Shown here piece by piece: positions 16,379-25,997 of a stretch of 49,075 nucleotides of DNA (positions are counted from its first letter, which is position 1; the number at the start of each line of letters is the position of its first letter). A program made the position numbers and the translations under genes. The notes beneath the pieces are model-generated. The model saw nothing but the letters and a program-made list of their open reading frames with translations. It ran no database searches and was not told the origin of the DNA. Source of the DNA: Candidatus Parcubacteria bacterium (GTDB lineage: Bacteria > Patescibacteriota > Patescibacteriia > PEXW01). Location of the stretch: NCBI GenBank assembly GCA_003597955.1, contig QZJU01000018.1:1-49075 (forward strand). Reading direction: 5' to 3'.

Positions 16379-18292
16379 ATGCAAACCCCCGCGGCTGGTT
16401 CAATAAATACGATGAATGCGCGGAAAGCAGTCCGCCGGCATCACGGCTTTTTAAAAACCCTGATCGCTTTGCCGGTCTTTTTGGGTTTTGCGGTATTTTT
16501 CTTAACCCGTCAGCCCCAGCCGACCTTTTCCTCGAATTTAGTCGCCGGCCGTCTGCCTTTGGACGCGCCCGTAGTGTTAGATTTTTCCTGGCCGGTTTCC
16601 CGGAATTTAGAATTTCGAATCAGCCCGCACATTGACGGCGAACTTAGTTTTGAGTCGGCTTGGTTGCGGGAGCACTTGGTCACGCGGGCGGTTTTTACTC
16701 CGGATTTTTCCTGGCCGGCGAATACAAATTACGAAATAACGCTGGCCAACATTAAAAACGCTATTCCCGGCATTCAAAACCCGAAAATTTACGCTTTGAA
16801 TTTTACCACCAACGAATTGGCGGAAATCAAGCAAATCACCCCGGGCTTAAGCCAGGTGATTGGTGCCGATGCTCAGTGGCAGGTTGACCTGAATCAGCCA
16901 GTTTCCCGATTTGAAGAATATCTTTTTCAGTTTGATCCGAATGTGGAGTTCCGGATTTCCAAAAAAGCCGGACAATCGGCTTATGTGATTGTTCCGCAGC
17001 AGCTTTTGGGCCAAGGGCGGAAATACACCCTGAAAATTTTTCAAATTCAAAAAAAATATGTTTTCAGCACGGACGAGATTGCCAGCCAAAGCGAACCGGT
17101 TCTGTTGGCTCAACATGCTTGGCAAGTGAAGGAGCCGCCAGGCGTGGCAAAAGTCTCGCCAACCGGTCAGAACATTGGCTTAGCCGAAAATTTGGAAATA
17201 GTATTCACGGAAAAGCTTGATTTGCAGGTTTTCTTGGAAAATGTCAGCCTTGAACCAAAATTATCGGGTAGTTGGTCCAGCGTTGACGGCAAGACTTTTT
17301 TATTTTTTCCTGAAGATCTCCGGCAAGAAACGACCTATACCGTAAAAATAAAAGCCGGCGCAAAAACGCTTGACGGCGGTTATCTGCCCGATGAAGTAGT
17401 TTATCAGTTTTCCACCATTGAGCCCGTAAAAATTTTGGAAAGTCAGCCAAAAGCCAATGCTTTGGGGGTGACGGTTGGCAGCGCTCTACGCTTTATTTTT
17501 AACCAGCCCGTGGACAAAAAAAGCGCTGAAGCGAATTTTGGCATTTCCCCAAATGTGAAAGGCGATTTTTCTTGGGCTGAAAACACTTTAATTTTCAAGC
17601 CCGCTTCGGCATTGGCATTTAACACGACCTATAATGTTGTTTTTAAAAAAGGCATTTCGGCGCCGGCCGGCTTGGCCTCCACCGAAGAACACCGCCTAAC
17701 TTTTTTAACCGAAGTATCGGTCACGCGCCTGGCCGTACCTTTTCATAGACAAGGTCATAAATTAAGCTGTGAGGTCGCGACTCTGGTTATGGCCTTAAGG
17801 TATCGTGGGTTGGATATTGGCGAACAACCATTGATCGATTTCATCGGCTTTGATCCTACGCCAAAGAAAAACGGGGTCTGGGGGGATCCCCACCGAGCTT
17901 TCGTCGGCGACATCAACGGCCAACAACCAGGCACAGGCTATGGCGTGTATTGGGAACCGATTGCCAAGGCGGCAAACCAATACCGGACGGCGCGGGCTTT
18001 TACAAAAGGCCAGCTGACGGATATCACCAATGAAGTTAAAAAAGGCAACCCGGTTATTATTTGGGGTACGGCCGGGACAGGGCGGCGCATTGATTGGAAA
18101 ACCAGGGACGGCAAAAACATCGTGGCCATCACCGGCGAACACACCCGCATCGTGATTGGTTTTGTCGGTTCGGCCAGCAATCCCAGCAAGATAATAACCT
18201 TAGATCCGCTTTACGGCGAAAAGAATTTTACCCAGTCCGCCTTTCTCGCCAATTGGGGTTTGCTGGGCAATAGCGGGGTAGTAGTGGAATAA
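16379..18292 (+). CDS. Membrane-anchored protein with Ig-like (SbsA/Big_5-type) domains and C-terminal C39-like peptidase domain
   Basis: N-terminal TM; repeated VSPTGQNIGLAENLEIVFTEKLD...TTYTVKIKAGAKTLDGGYL and SQPKANALGVTVGSALRFIFNQPVD...TTYNVVFKKGI; C-terminus VPFHRQGHKLSCEVATLVMALRYRG...EHTRIVIGFVG...ITLDPLYG. Confidence 0.75.
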   Translation: MQTPAAGSINTMNARKAVRRHHGFLKTLIALPVFLGFAVFFLTRQPQPTFSSNLVAGRLPLDAPVVLDFSWPVSRNLEFRISPHIDGELSFESAWLREHLVTRAVFTPDFSWPANTNYEITLANIKNAIPGIQNPKIYALNFTTNELAEIKQITPGLSQVIGADAQWQVDLNQPVSRFEEYLFQFDPNVEFRISKKAGQSAYVIVPQQLLGQGRKYTLKIFQIQKKYVFSTDEIASQSEPVLLAQHAWQVKEPPGVAKVSPTGQNIGLAENLEIVFTEKLDLQVFLENVSLEPKLSGSWSSVDGKTFLFFPEDLRQETTYTVKIKAGAKTLDGGYLPDEVVYQFSTIEPVKILESQPKANALGVTVGSALRFIFNQPVDKKSAEANFGISPNVKGDFSWAENTLIFKPASALAFNTTYNVVFKKGISAPAGLASTEEHRLTFLTEVSVTRLAVPFHRQGHKLSCEVATLVMALRYRGLDIGEQPLIDFIGFDPTPKKNGVWGDPHRAFVGDINGQQPGTGYGVYWEPIAKAANQYRTARAFTKGQLTDITNEVKKGNPVIIWGTAGTGRRIDWKTRDGKNIVAITGEHTRIVIGFVGSASNPSKIITLDPLYGEKNFTQSAFLANWGLLGNSGVVVE

Positions 18293-18322
18293 TTCTTAGA
18301 ATTTTTTAATTTAATTTAGCTC

Positions 18323-18350
18323 TTGACAAAAGCTGGTTTTTTTGTACATT
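18323..18350 (+). promoter_or_regulatory. Sigma70-type promoter
   Basis: TTGACA (18323) - 16 nt - TACATT (18345), upstream of the CDS at 18386. Confidence 0.55.
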
Positions 18351-18385
18351 AGTGGTAAGATAAAATAAGTTATAACAAGTTATTT

Positions 18386-20059
18386 ATGACGACGAAAAAA
18401 TTGTTAACTCTAAAAGAAGCCTCGGATTTATTGGGTTTAAAGCCGGTTACCTTAAGAAAATGGGACCGCGAAGGCAAGCTGCTGGCGATCCGAATCGGAA
18501 CGCGTAAGGATCGTCGGTACAGGCAGGGGGATTTGCGGGTTTTTCTAAACACTTCACAGCAGACACAAAAGCCGAAATGGCAGGAGTATATTCGGAGCAA
18601 TGTTAGCTACCACATTGTTGACCATTGCTTATTTGGAATTTCCAAAGGCTTGGAAGAGTTAATTGGTTTTGGCATCACCAATCATTTGACTTATTTTGTT
18701 AATACCACACTTTATTGGCATTACGATCAGTCGGAATTATTTAAGGTTGGCAAGAGGTTAGTGGCATACTTCAGTCGGCAAAAAAAACTAACGGATTTTC
18801 TGCGGGGCTGGGAAAAACACCAAAAAAATCTTATGGATTTTTTGCACGGTCAAAGGCAAGAGCTAATGTTTAGTTATTCTGTCAAACAACATTTGCGGAC
18901 TTACACGAGTTTCAACGAGTTGGTCAAAACCTGGAATGCATACTCAATGGTAATTGACGCGTTGGACGAAGCCTTGATGGTTGACATTGCCAAACATATT
19001 AAATTGCATTTAAAAAAATTTCTCCCCGAGGCGGAACTTAGTAAAGCATTCGCGAGCTGCTATACGATTTTAACAGCGCCGGAAATAGAGTCACCCATCA
19101 ATACCGAAAAGCGAGATATCGCCGCCATTGCCTTAAAACTTCGAAACCATAAATTGGTAAGAAATAGTAAAACTTTTGATCTTGAAGTTCAGAAGATTTT
19201 AAATAAGTATTGGTGGATTTACGCTGGCTGGGGCCGAGTGGACATGAAAAACATAGAAAAGCAAATTGTAGACACTTTGGACAAACAATTAAAATCTCCA
19301 CAAAAGATCGTTAAGGGTTTAAGCCAGAAGAATTACGGTTTAAGTTTGCGAAAACTTAACAGGCTTTATAATTTTAAGGCCAATCGAAATTTACAGCATT
19401 TGTTAAAACTTTACCAAATTTTTGCCGTTTATCACGATAAACGCAAAGAAATGCAAATGCGATATTCCCAGTGGGAATACGGATATTTTGATATTTTAGC
19501 CAAAATTTTTAAAACCCCGGTCAAGCTATTAGAGTGGTCAGATAGCCAGGAAATCATAAGTTTGCTAAAAACTAAACGATTAGCGGTTTCCGAAAGCGAA
19601 CTAAACCGTCGTTCGGGCAATTTTTTCTTGCTCTTAAGAGATGGTAAGTTGGGCCCGAAGCTAAGCGGTAAAAAAGCTCGAAAAGCCTACGCGGAAAATT
19701 ATACGCAGGTTTTGGACGACATTGCCGATATCCAGGGCATAAGCGCTTCCACCGGCAAGGTTAGCGGCACCGCTTATGTCGCGATTTCCGCGCAAAAAGC
19801 CTTGCAGATTCCCGCCGGGCAAATTCTAGTGACCGGCATGACTACGCCGGATTTTATTCCCGCCATGAAAAAAGCCAAGGCAATCGTTACGGACGAAGGC
19901 GGCATGACTTGCCACGCGGCCATAGTGTCAAGGGAATTAAACATTCCTTGCATTGTCGGCACGAAATATGCCACCAAAGTAATCGCCACCGGGGATAATA
20001 TTGAAGTGGCGGCGAATCACGGAGTGGTGAGGATGTTGGAGAAATCTTCAAAGAGGTAA
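18386..20059 (+). CDS. MerR/excisionase-type HTH fused to helical region and PEP-utilizing phosphohistidine (swivel) domain
   Basis: N-terminus LTLKEASDLLGLKPVTLRKWDREGKLLAIRIGTRKDRRYRQGDLRVFL (HTH). C-terminus ASTGKVSGTAYV...GQILVTGMTTPDFIPAMKKAKAIVTDEGGMTCHAAIVSRELNIPCIVGTKYATKVI. Confidence 0.85.
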   Translation: MTTKKLLTLKEASDLLGLKPVTLRKWDREGKLLAIRIGTRKDRRYRQGDLRVFLNTSQQTQKPKWQEYIRSNVSYHIVDHCLFGISKGLEELIGFGITNHLTYFVNTTLYWHYDQSELFKVGKRLVAYFSRQKKLTDFLRGWEKHQKNLMDFLHGQRQELMFSYSVKQHLRTYTSFNELVKTWNAYSMVIDALDEALMVDIAKHIKLHLKKFLPEAELSKAFASCYTILTAPEIESPINTEKRDIAAIALKLRNHKLVRNSKTFDLEVQKILNKYWWIYAGWGRVDMKNIEKQIVDTLDKQLKSPQKIVKGLSQKNYGLSLRKLNRLYNFKANRNLQHLLKLYQIFAVYHDKRKEMQMRYSQWEYGYFDILAKIFKTPVKLLEWSDSQEIISLLKTKRLAVSESELNRRSGNFFLLLRDGKLGPKLSGKKARKAYAENYTQVLDDIADIQGISASTGKVSGTAYVAISAQKALQIPAGQILVTGMTTPDFIPAMKKAKAIVTDEGGMTCHAAIVSRELNIPCIVGTKYATKVIATGDNIEVAANHGVVRMLEKSSKR

Positions 20060-20121
20060 ATAAAACAATTGACTTAACATTATTCAAGTGCAAGACTTAA
20101 TTTAATTAAACAAGAAAAAAT

Positions 20122-21201
20122 ATGAACGAAAGAGAAGATTTTCATTATCTTGCTAATGAAGCAAGACGTGAAAAACAAGAACAGGCAACGTCAGTTATTA
20201 ATTTTATGGCCGAACAGGGTTTGCCTTCTCAAGAGGTAGATCCACGGGAAATGTTAAGCGGAAACGAAGCAGTTGAGACTCGCTTTGAACCCCTAAGAAA
20301 AAAAGACCCGCCAAACATCATTTACGGTGTTCCACATGCCGGTGAATATGCCCCCAAGGAACTTTACGAAAAGATGACCGATGAGGGTCGGGAAACTTTA
20401 ACCTTGATTGACCCGGGCACTAATCGAATATTTCGGAGCGACAAGATTGCATCTGTCGAAACTAAAATGTCGCGCTTTATCGTGGATCCGAATCGTGCTC
20501 CGGATTTTACTCCTGACAACCAAACCGTTGCTGGAAAGCCACCCGGCAAGATTCTTTGGAAGGAGGGCGTGAGATTCGGGCCAATGTACCAACCTGGCCA
20601 GGAACCGAATGAAAACGAGATTCAAGAATTGGCTGAAAAATATTATCTGCCTTATTACAATGCCATGATGTCTGGCATTGGCTCTTTGGCTGATAGAAGA
20701 GAATCGCAAAAAGAAAGGATTCTTGTGATTGATGGGCATTCTTTCCCTATTACTGAAAATATGGAAGCCTACTTTAAACATTATCAAATTGCCGAACCGG
20801 AAAAAATGCCAATGTTTATATTAGGCACTCGTGACGGCGAGGCTTGTGATGCTGATATTTTGGAAGCATTTGCTGAGGCCTTGGAGGAAAATTTTGAGAA
20901 TCTGCCTTTTGCCCAGAAGGAATTAATTAAAGCTTCAATTAGGGGAAAAATTGTCGGTACAAATGAGTACTTAAAAGGCGTGCATAATGTGAAATTTTAT
21001 GGCGCTCGGGAGCAAGGTATCAATGCCATACAGGTGGAGTGTAATGAGTCAGCCTATATTGACAGAGAAGAAATTCCTGGCAAATCCGGCTATCAAAGAT
21101 GGGCAAGTCTAAAATACAATGACGAGAAAATGAACATCCTGCAAGGTCTTATTGAAAGATCAGCTTTGGCGGTAAACAACTTATTAAAAGCTAAAAGTTA
21201 G
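20122..21201 (+). CDS. N-formylglutamate amidohydrolase-like protein
   Basis: IIYGVPHAGEYAPKEL, SRFIVDPNRAPDF, LVIDGHSFP, GVHNVKFYGAREQGINAIQVECNESAYID resemble the FGase family pattern. Confidence 0.65.
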   Translation: MNEREDFHYLANEARREKQEQATSVINFMAEQGLPSQEVDPREMLSGNEAVETRFEPLRKKDPPNIIYGVPHAGEYAPKELYEKMTDEGRETLTLIDPGTNRIFRSDKIASVETKMSRFIVDPNRAPDFTPDNQTVAGKPPGKILWKEGVRFGPMYQPGQEPNENEIQELAEKYYLPYYNAMMSGIGSLADRRESQKERILVIDGHSFPITENMEAYFKHYQIAEPEKMPMFILGTRDGEACDADILEAFAEALEENFENLPFAQKELIKASIRGKIVGTNEYLKGVHNVKFYGAREQGINAIQVECNESAYIDREEIPGKSGYQRWASLKYNDEKMNILQGLIERSALAVNNLLKAKS

Positions 21202-21206
21202 ATTAT

Positions 21207-22058
21207 ATGAAGACAAATAAAATTCTTGGCAAGAATATCGAGAAATTTAATAAATTAGGCAAGGTAAAAATCGCTTTTGGTTTAAAGGAACCGGACGAGG
21301 AAATTTTAAAGAGCCTTAAGCAGAGCAAGGAATTCGCGGACATTACTTTAGTCGGTCCGCAGGCAATTGAAAAAGTGAAGGGTTTTAAATTAGTTATTGA
21401 TGCACTTCCAGAAGAGCGACTCGCGAATCTCCTGGCCAAAGACGAGGTAGAAGGCATTATCCGCGGGACGATTGATGATTTTAAGACTTATGAGGCTTAT
21501 CAAAAATTAACCAATGAGGCATACACTTTTTCACCGGCAGTTATTGAGGATTCATTCGGCCGACAATTTTTGCTAACCGCTGCCAGCAATCCTGATGATT
21601 GGGATAAAGAACAACGTTTGCGGCATGCCGTTCAGAACGGCGAATTTTTAAAGGCATGGGGCGTGGTCCCAAGAATCGCGGTCTTTACCGGCGAAAGGCA
21701 CGAAACTTATCCGCGGCGCAAGCACATTCGCGATGGCGTCATTGGAATTTTGAATAAAACCTACGAAGATGCTGAATGGATCGTGGCGGAGCTTAAAAAA
21801 CAAGGGTATGAAGCGAAAAACTGGGCAATTGATTTAAATCCGGCTGTCGCTGAGGGCTACAATGTAATTTGTCCGGTTAATGGAATGGTCGGGAATCAGA
21901 TTTTTCGAGTCGTGCTTTTTTGCGGTGGAAAGGTTTTGACGGCCACAAGATTGGGTTTATCCAGAATGTATGAAGACAATAGCCAAACTGAAAAGGATTT
22001 TGTTTTTCATGTGAAATGGCTGAATGCTTTGATAAACAAAAAGAAGTTTAAACCTTAA
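21207..22058 (+). CDS. Phosphate acetyl/butyryltransferase-fold protein (MtxX-like?)
   Basis: VKIAFGLKEPDEEILKSLKQ...DITLVGP; C-terminal LNPAVAEGYNVICPVNGMVGNQIFRVVLFCGGKVLTATRLGLSRMYEDNSQTEKDFVFHVKWL; weak family-level recognition. Confidence 0.45.
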   Translation: MKTNKILGKNIEKFNKLGKVKIAFGLKEPDEEILKSLKQSKEFADITLVGPQAIEKVKGFKLVIDALPEERLANLLAKDEVEGIIRGTIDDFKTYEAYQKLTNEAYTFSPAVIEDSFGRQFLLTAASNPDDWDKEQRLRHAVQNGEFLKAWGVVPRIAVFTGERHETYPRRKHIRDGVIGILNKTYEDAEWIVAELKKQGYEAKNWAIDLNPAVAEGYNVICPVNGMVGNQIFRVVLFCGGKVLTATRLGLSRMYEDNSQTEKDFVFHVKWLNALINKKKFKP

Positions 22059-22074
22059 CGCTAAAGCTTCGGCG

Positions 22075-23613
22075 ATGACCAAACAAAAACTAAACCAGAT
22101 CTTAAAATACGGTCCTTGGGTTGAAGAAGAAGGTCCGGCCTCTTTCTGCATTATCGATCATTGCAAAACTTGTTATATCGACTCTATTTACGCGCACAAA
22201 AAGAAATTTTTTAAAACCTGCATTTATTCGGTTTTTAATAGATATGCGCGGGAATGGACGTCGCGGGAAGATGCAGAGAAATTGTTAGTTTGGTTGCTGG
22301 AGAAATTAAAAAAGAATTCAAGTTTTTTAAAAACTAAAGACAATTTTTTCAACCGAATTGTTAAACAGACGCGAGTTTTTTCAAATCGCATTCAGCAGCT
22401 GAATTTTCACGCCTTGAGCGACGCTGAGCTATTAAAAATTTTTAAAGAGGCTTCAGACCTCAACAAAAGACAATACGGATACTCTTTAATAACCGAGTCA
22501 ACGGATTTATTGACCGAGCGGGATTACATTAAATTCCTTGAAAAAGCTTCCATCAAGGAAACCCCGGAAATTGTTCGAATATTAAGTTTGCCACCCAGAC
22601 GAACTTTTTTTGATGAATTTGAGATGCGGAGCGCTGAGTTGGTTATTGCTTTAAAGCGTAAATATAAAAACCAAATACCTAAAAATTTTAGAGATATCTC
22701 GGATTTAAAGATTAAAGCCGGCATCACTCGACTGCGAAATGAATTTTATTGGCTTGATAATAGTTTTAAAATCGCCAAATCTTTGAAGACAAATGAGATT
22801 TACGAAAAAATAAAAGTTAAATTCAAAGATTTTCCATTAAAAAAGATTCTGCATGAGAAGAAAAGACTGCAACAGAAACCAGGAGTAATAAAATTCGGGC
22901 ACAGAAAAATACATCAAAAATATCAAATTCCCCCAAACGCTAAAAGACTTTTCTTGCTGATTCAATATCTGACGGCTCTGCAAGACCGGCGAAAAGAATT
23001 GGTTTTGCGCTTTGGCTCGAGTTTAGGCAAAGTTTTGGACGAGCTTTCATTGCGGACTCAGATACCGCGAAAGGAATTAGAGATGTATCTGCAAGAAGAG
23101 ATAGTTGAGCTTTTGACTAAAAAAACAAAAATTTCGAAGGGTCTGATTCGGAAAAGACAGAAAACCGTTTTTGTTGGATATTATAAAGGTAGACACACGG
23201 CGGCAGAGTGTTTTTCTGGCAAGGCAGCGGAGCAAATCTTTCAGCGTTTAATGCGCGAGCGGGAAAAATTGCCCCAGGGCCAACTGAACGGCTTTGTAGC
23301 TTCAGTCGGCAAGCGAGGGCGCTTTGTGATCGGTAAAGTTAAAATAATTTTTGATCCTCAAGGCAGAACCATAGGCAGTGATGAAATTTTAGTGACTGGG
23401 ATGACGCGCACGGAATTCGTTGGGCTAATGAAAAAAGCTAAAGCTGTCATTACCAACGAAGGCGGTATCACCACCCACGCTGCAATCGTTTCTCGGGAGT
23501 TAGGCATCCCTTGCATTATTGGTACCCGCTATGCAACTGAAATTTTGAAAAACGGCGATCAAATTAAAATGGACATGCGCACAGGTTTAATTCAAAAAAA
23601 TGAGAGACGGTAA
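22075..23613 (+). CDS. Helical domain + C-terminal PEP-utilizing phosphohistidine (swivel) domain protein 2
   Basis: C-terminus GSDEILVTGMTRTEFVGLMKKAKAVITNEGGITTHAAIVSRELGIPCIIGTRYATEIL; central LQDRRKELVLRF motif shared with the paralogs. Confidence 0.85.
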   Translation: MTKQKLNQILKYGPWVEEEGPASFCIIDHCKTCYIDSIYAHKKKFFKTCIYSVFNRYAREWTSREDAEKLLVWLLEKLKKNSSFLKTKDNFFNRIVKQTRVFSNRIQQLNFHALSDAELLKIFKEASDLNKRQYGYSLITESTDLLTERDYIKFLEKASIKETPEIVRILSLPPRRTFFDEFEMRSAELVIALKRKYKNQIPKNFRDISDLKIKAGITRLRNEFYWLDNSFKIAKSLKTNEIYEKIKVKFKDFPLKKILHEKKRLQQKPGVIKFGHRKIHQKYQIPPNAKRLFLLIQYLTALQDRRKELVLRFGSSLGKVLDELSLRTQIPRKELEMYLQEEIVELLTKKTKISKGLIRKRQKTVFVGYYKGRHTAAECFSGKAAEQIFQRLMREREKLPQGQLNGFVASVGKRGRFVIGKVKIIFDPQGRTIGSDEILVTGMTRTEFVGLMKKAKAVITNEGGITTHAAIVSRELGIPCIIGTRYATEILKNGDQIKMDMRTGLIQKNERR

Positions 23614-25057
23614 TCAAAAATCCTACAGTCTACTGGTAAAAAATTTTTTAAATCAGGATTATTATATCCAAGCTTTTAACGCCGTGCCTTTTTTGTTTAG
23701 CGCTACGGGCTTGAGCGGTTTTTACATGAAAAAGGTTTTGGGGTACGGGTATACAAATTTTTTATATCGGGTGAAACAGGGCTATGGCGAAGTCTTTTAT
23801 TTATATTCCGATTTTCCGCGTTTATGGAAGCTCATCAAAAAACAGACGACCCGGAAAAAGAATTACTTAAAAATCCTCAAGCAGATTTACGAAAAAACCT
23901 ATCAACAGCAATTAAAATTTTACCGTTCGATTTCCGCTGAATCATTGAGACGGGCGGATGATGCTAAACTGTTAGAAATTTTAAAGCAGGGGATTTACGC
24001 CCAGCGCGACTCAGTAGGCATCGGGCACGCGATTGAACCGATCGGAATGTGTTTGGAAGAGGAATTTCGGAATCGGCTGCTAAATGAAATTCCTGACCCC
24101 AAGGAATTTAAGCGCTTTTATTCAACACTTTTAGCGCCCAGTTCGCCTTCCTTTGTCGCCGAGGAAGAGCAGGAACTGCAAAAAATTTTAAAAAGCCCAA
24201 AAGCCAAACGCCGGCGGTTGCTGGCTTTGCACGCCAAAAAGTATTATTGGCTCCGCGGTACTTTTGCGGGCTCGCAAAAAGCGGATGTGAAATTTTTTCA
24301 AAAAAGGCTAGCAAAGCTGGATCCTAAACCCCTGATCCGGAATCAGGTGGCAAAAAACCGGCTGATTAAAAAGTTGGGCTTAAGCAAAAACATTCGATCA
24401 GAAATTAGAACTATAGATTTTTTAACAATTTGGCAGGATGAACGCAAGAAAAATATGATGATTTCTTTTACAAACACGGATTTAATCCTGAACGAGGTTG
24501 CTCGTCGCGTTGGCATCCCTTTGGTTTTCTTACGCTACTTGAACGCCTGGCGGGTTTTGGAAATGCGATCTCTGCGGGAGATTCGCGATATGAAAACGGA
24601 ATTGAAAACAAGATACCAAGGCGTTTTTATTTTGGTTTCTGCCAACACCGAAAAAGTCCTGACTGGAAAAGCTTATAAAGTTTTGGAAAAAACCTTGTTA
24701 AAAACAAAAATCAAAAAGAGAAATCAAGACATTGAAATCCACGGCGTCACAGCAAACGGCGGAACGGTTATTGGACGGGTAAGAGTTTGTATGCAGCTTT
24801 CCACAATCGGCAAAGTCAAGCCGGGCGAAGTTTTAGTGACTTCCATGACTCGGCCGGAATTTATGCCCGCGGTTAAAAAGGCCTCTGCGATTGTCACGGA
24901 CGAAGGCGGCATTACCTGCCATGCAGCCATAGTAGCGAGAGAGTTGAATATCCCTGCGGTTATCGGTACCCGCATTGCCACCAAGGTTTTGAAAGATGGT
25001 ATGCTGGTTGAAGTTAAGGCTAATCACGGTGTTGTAAAAATTTTAAAGGCCAAATGA
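23600..25057 (+). CDS. Helical domain + C-terminal PEP-utilizing phosphohistidine (swivel) domain protein 3
   Basis: C-terminus KPGEVLVTSMTRPEFMPAVKKASAIVTDEGGITCHAAIVARELNIPAVIGTRIATKVL; central WQDERKKNMMISF motif. Confidence 0.85.
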   Translation: MRDGNQKSYSLLVKNFLNQDYYIQAFNAVPFLFSATGLSGFYMKKVLGYGYTNFLYRVKQGYGEVFYLYSDFPRLWKLIKKQTTRKKNYLKILKQIYEKTYQQQLKFYRSISAESLRRADDAKLLEILKQGIYAQRDSVGIGHAIEPIGMCLEEEFRNRLLNEIPDPKEFKRFYSTLLAPSSPSFVAEEEQELQKILKSPKAKRRRLLALHAKKYYWLRGTFAGSQKADVKFFQKRLAKLDPKPLIRNQVAKNRLIKKLGLSKNIRSEIRTIDFLTIWQDERKKNMMISFTNTDLILNEVARRVGIPLVFLRYLNAWRVLEMRSLREIRDMKTELKTRYQGVFILVSANTEKVLTGKAYKVLEKTLLKTKIKKRNQDIEIHGVTANGGTVIGRVRVCMQLSTIGKVKPGEVLVTSMTRPEFMPAVKKASAIVTDEGGITCHAAIVARELNIPAVIGTRIATKVLKDGMLVEVKANHGVVKILKAK

Positions 25058-25992
25058 TGTTTATTAGGGACTTTACTGCGCTTTCCAAAAAAGACACTTC
25101 CATTGCCGGCGGCAAGGGCGCTTCTTTGGGTGAAATGACCCAAGTCGGAATTCCGGTACCGCCAGGCTTTGTTATTCTAGCCCAGGCTTTTGAAGCTTTT
25201 GAGCAAGAAGCAAAACTTGATAAAAAAATCCCCAAACTTCTGCAGGCCGTTAAACCGACAAACCCAAAGTCTTTAGATCTAGCAGCCAAGAGGATTTCCA
25301 AGCTAATTTTAAGCTCAAAAATGTCAATGGTCTTAACTGCCCAGATTCTTGCCGGCTTTAAAAAGTTGAGATCAGCGCAAGTTGCGGTCAGGAGCTCGGC
25401 AACAGCCGAAGATTCCAGCAGCGCTTCTTGGGCGGGAGAACTGGAAAGTTATCTGAATGTCACCCAAAAAGATTTGTTGGCCTCGGTTAAAAAATGTTGG
25501 GCCTCGCTTTTCACCCCTCGCGCGATTTTTTACCGTTTTGAAAAAAGGCTGAATCGCTCTAAAGTTTCAGTTGCCGTAGTGGTTCAAAAAATGATTCAAT
25601 CCGAAGTCTCGGGTATTGCTTTCACGGTTCATCCGGTCAGTAAAAACCGAAGGCAGATGGTTATTGAATCCGGTTATGGTTTGGGCGAGGCTGTAGTTGG
25701 CGGCCGGATTACGCCCGATACCCACGTGGTTGAAAAGCGCCAGTTGCGAATTGTTGATAAAAATATCAGCAGTCAGAATTTAATGATCGTTAGAGCTTCT
25801 AAAGGCAATCTTGAAAAAGTGGTTCCCGCGAACCTTCGCAATAAGCAGAAAATTCAGGATAAGCAGATCCTCGAGTTGGCAAGACTTTGTTTGCAAATTG
25901 AAAAGCACTACCACAAGCCCCAAGACATTGAATGGGCTTATGAAAAACGCAAATTTTTCGTGGTTCAATCCCGTCCGATTACCACCTTATAG
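25054..25992 (+). CDS. Stand-alone PEP synthase/PPDK N-terminal (ATP-grasp) domain protein
   Basis: IAGGKGASLGEMTQVGIPVPPGFVI; VAVRSSATAEDSSSASWAGELESYLNV; SGIAFTVHPVS; ESGYGLGEAVVGGRITPD; PQDIEWAYEKRKFFVVQSRPITTL then stop. Confidence 0.92.
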   Translation: MMFIRDFTALSKKDTSIAGGKGASLGEMTQVGIPVPPGFVILAQAFEAFEQEAKLDKKIPKLLQAVKPTNPKSLDLAAKRISKLILSSKMSMVLTAQILAGFKKLRSAQVAVRSSATAEDSSSASWAGELESYLNVTQKDLLASVKKCWASLFTPRAIFYRFEKRLNRSKVSVAVVVQKMIQSEVSGIAFTVHPVSKNRRQMVIESGYGLGEAVVGGRITPDTHVVEKRQLRIVDKNISSQNLMIVRASKGNLEKVVPANLRNKQKIQDKQILELARLCLQIEKHYHKPQDIEWAYEKRKFFVVQSRPITTL

Positions 25993-25997
25993 CTATT

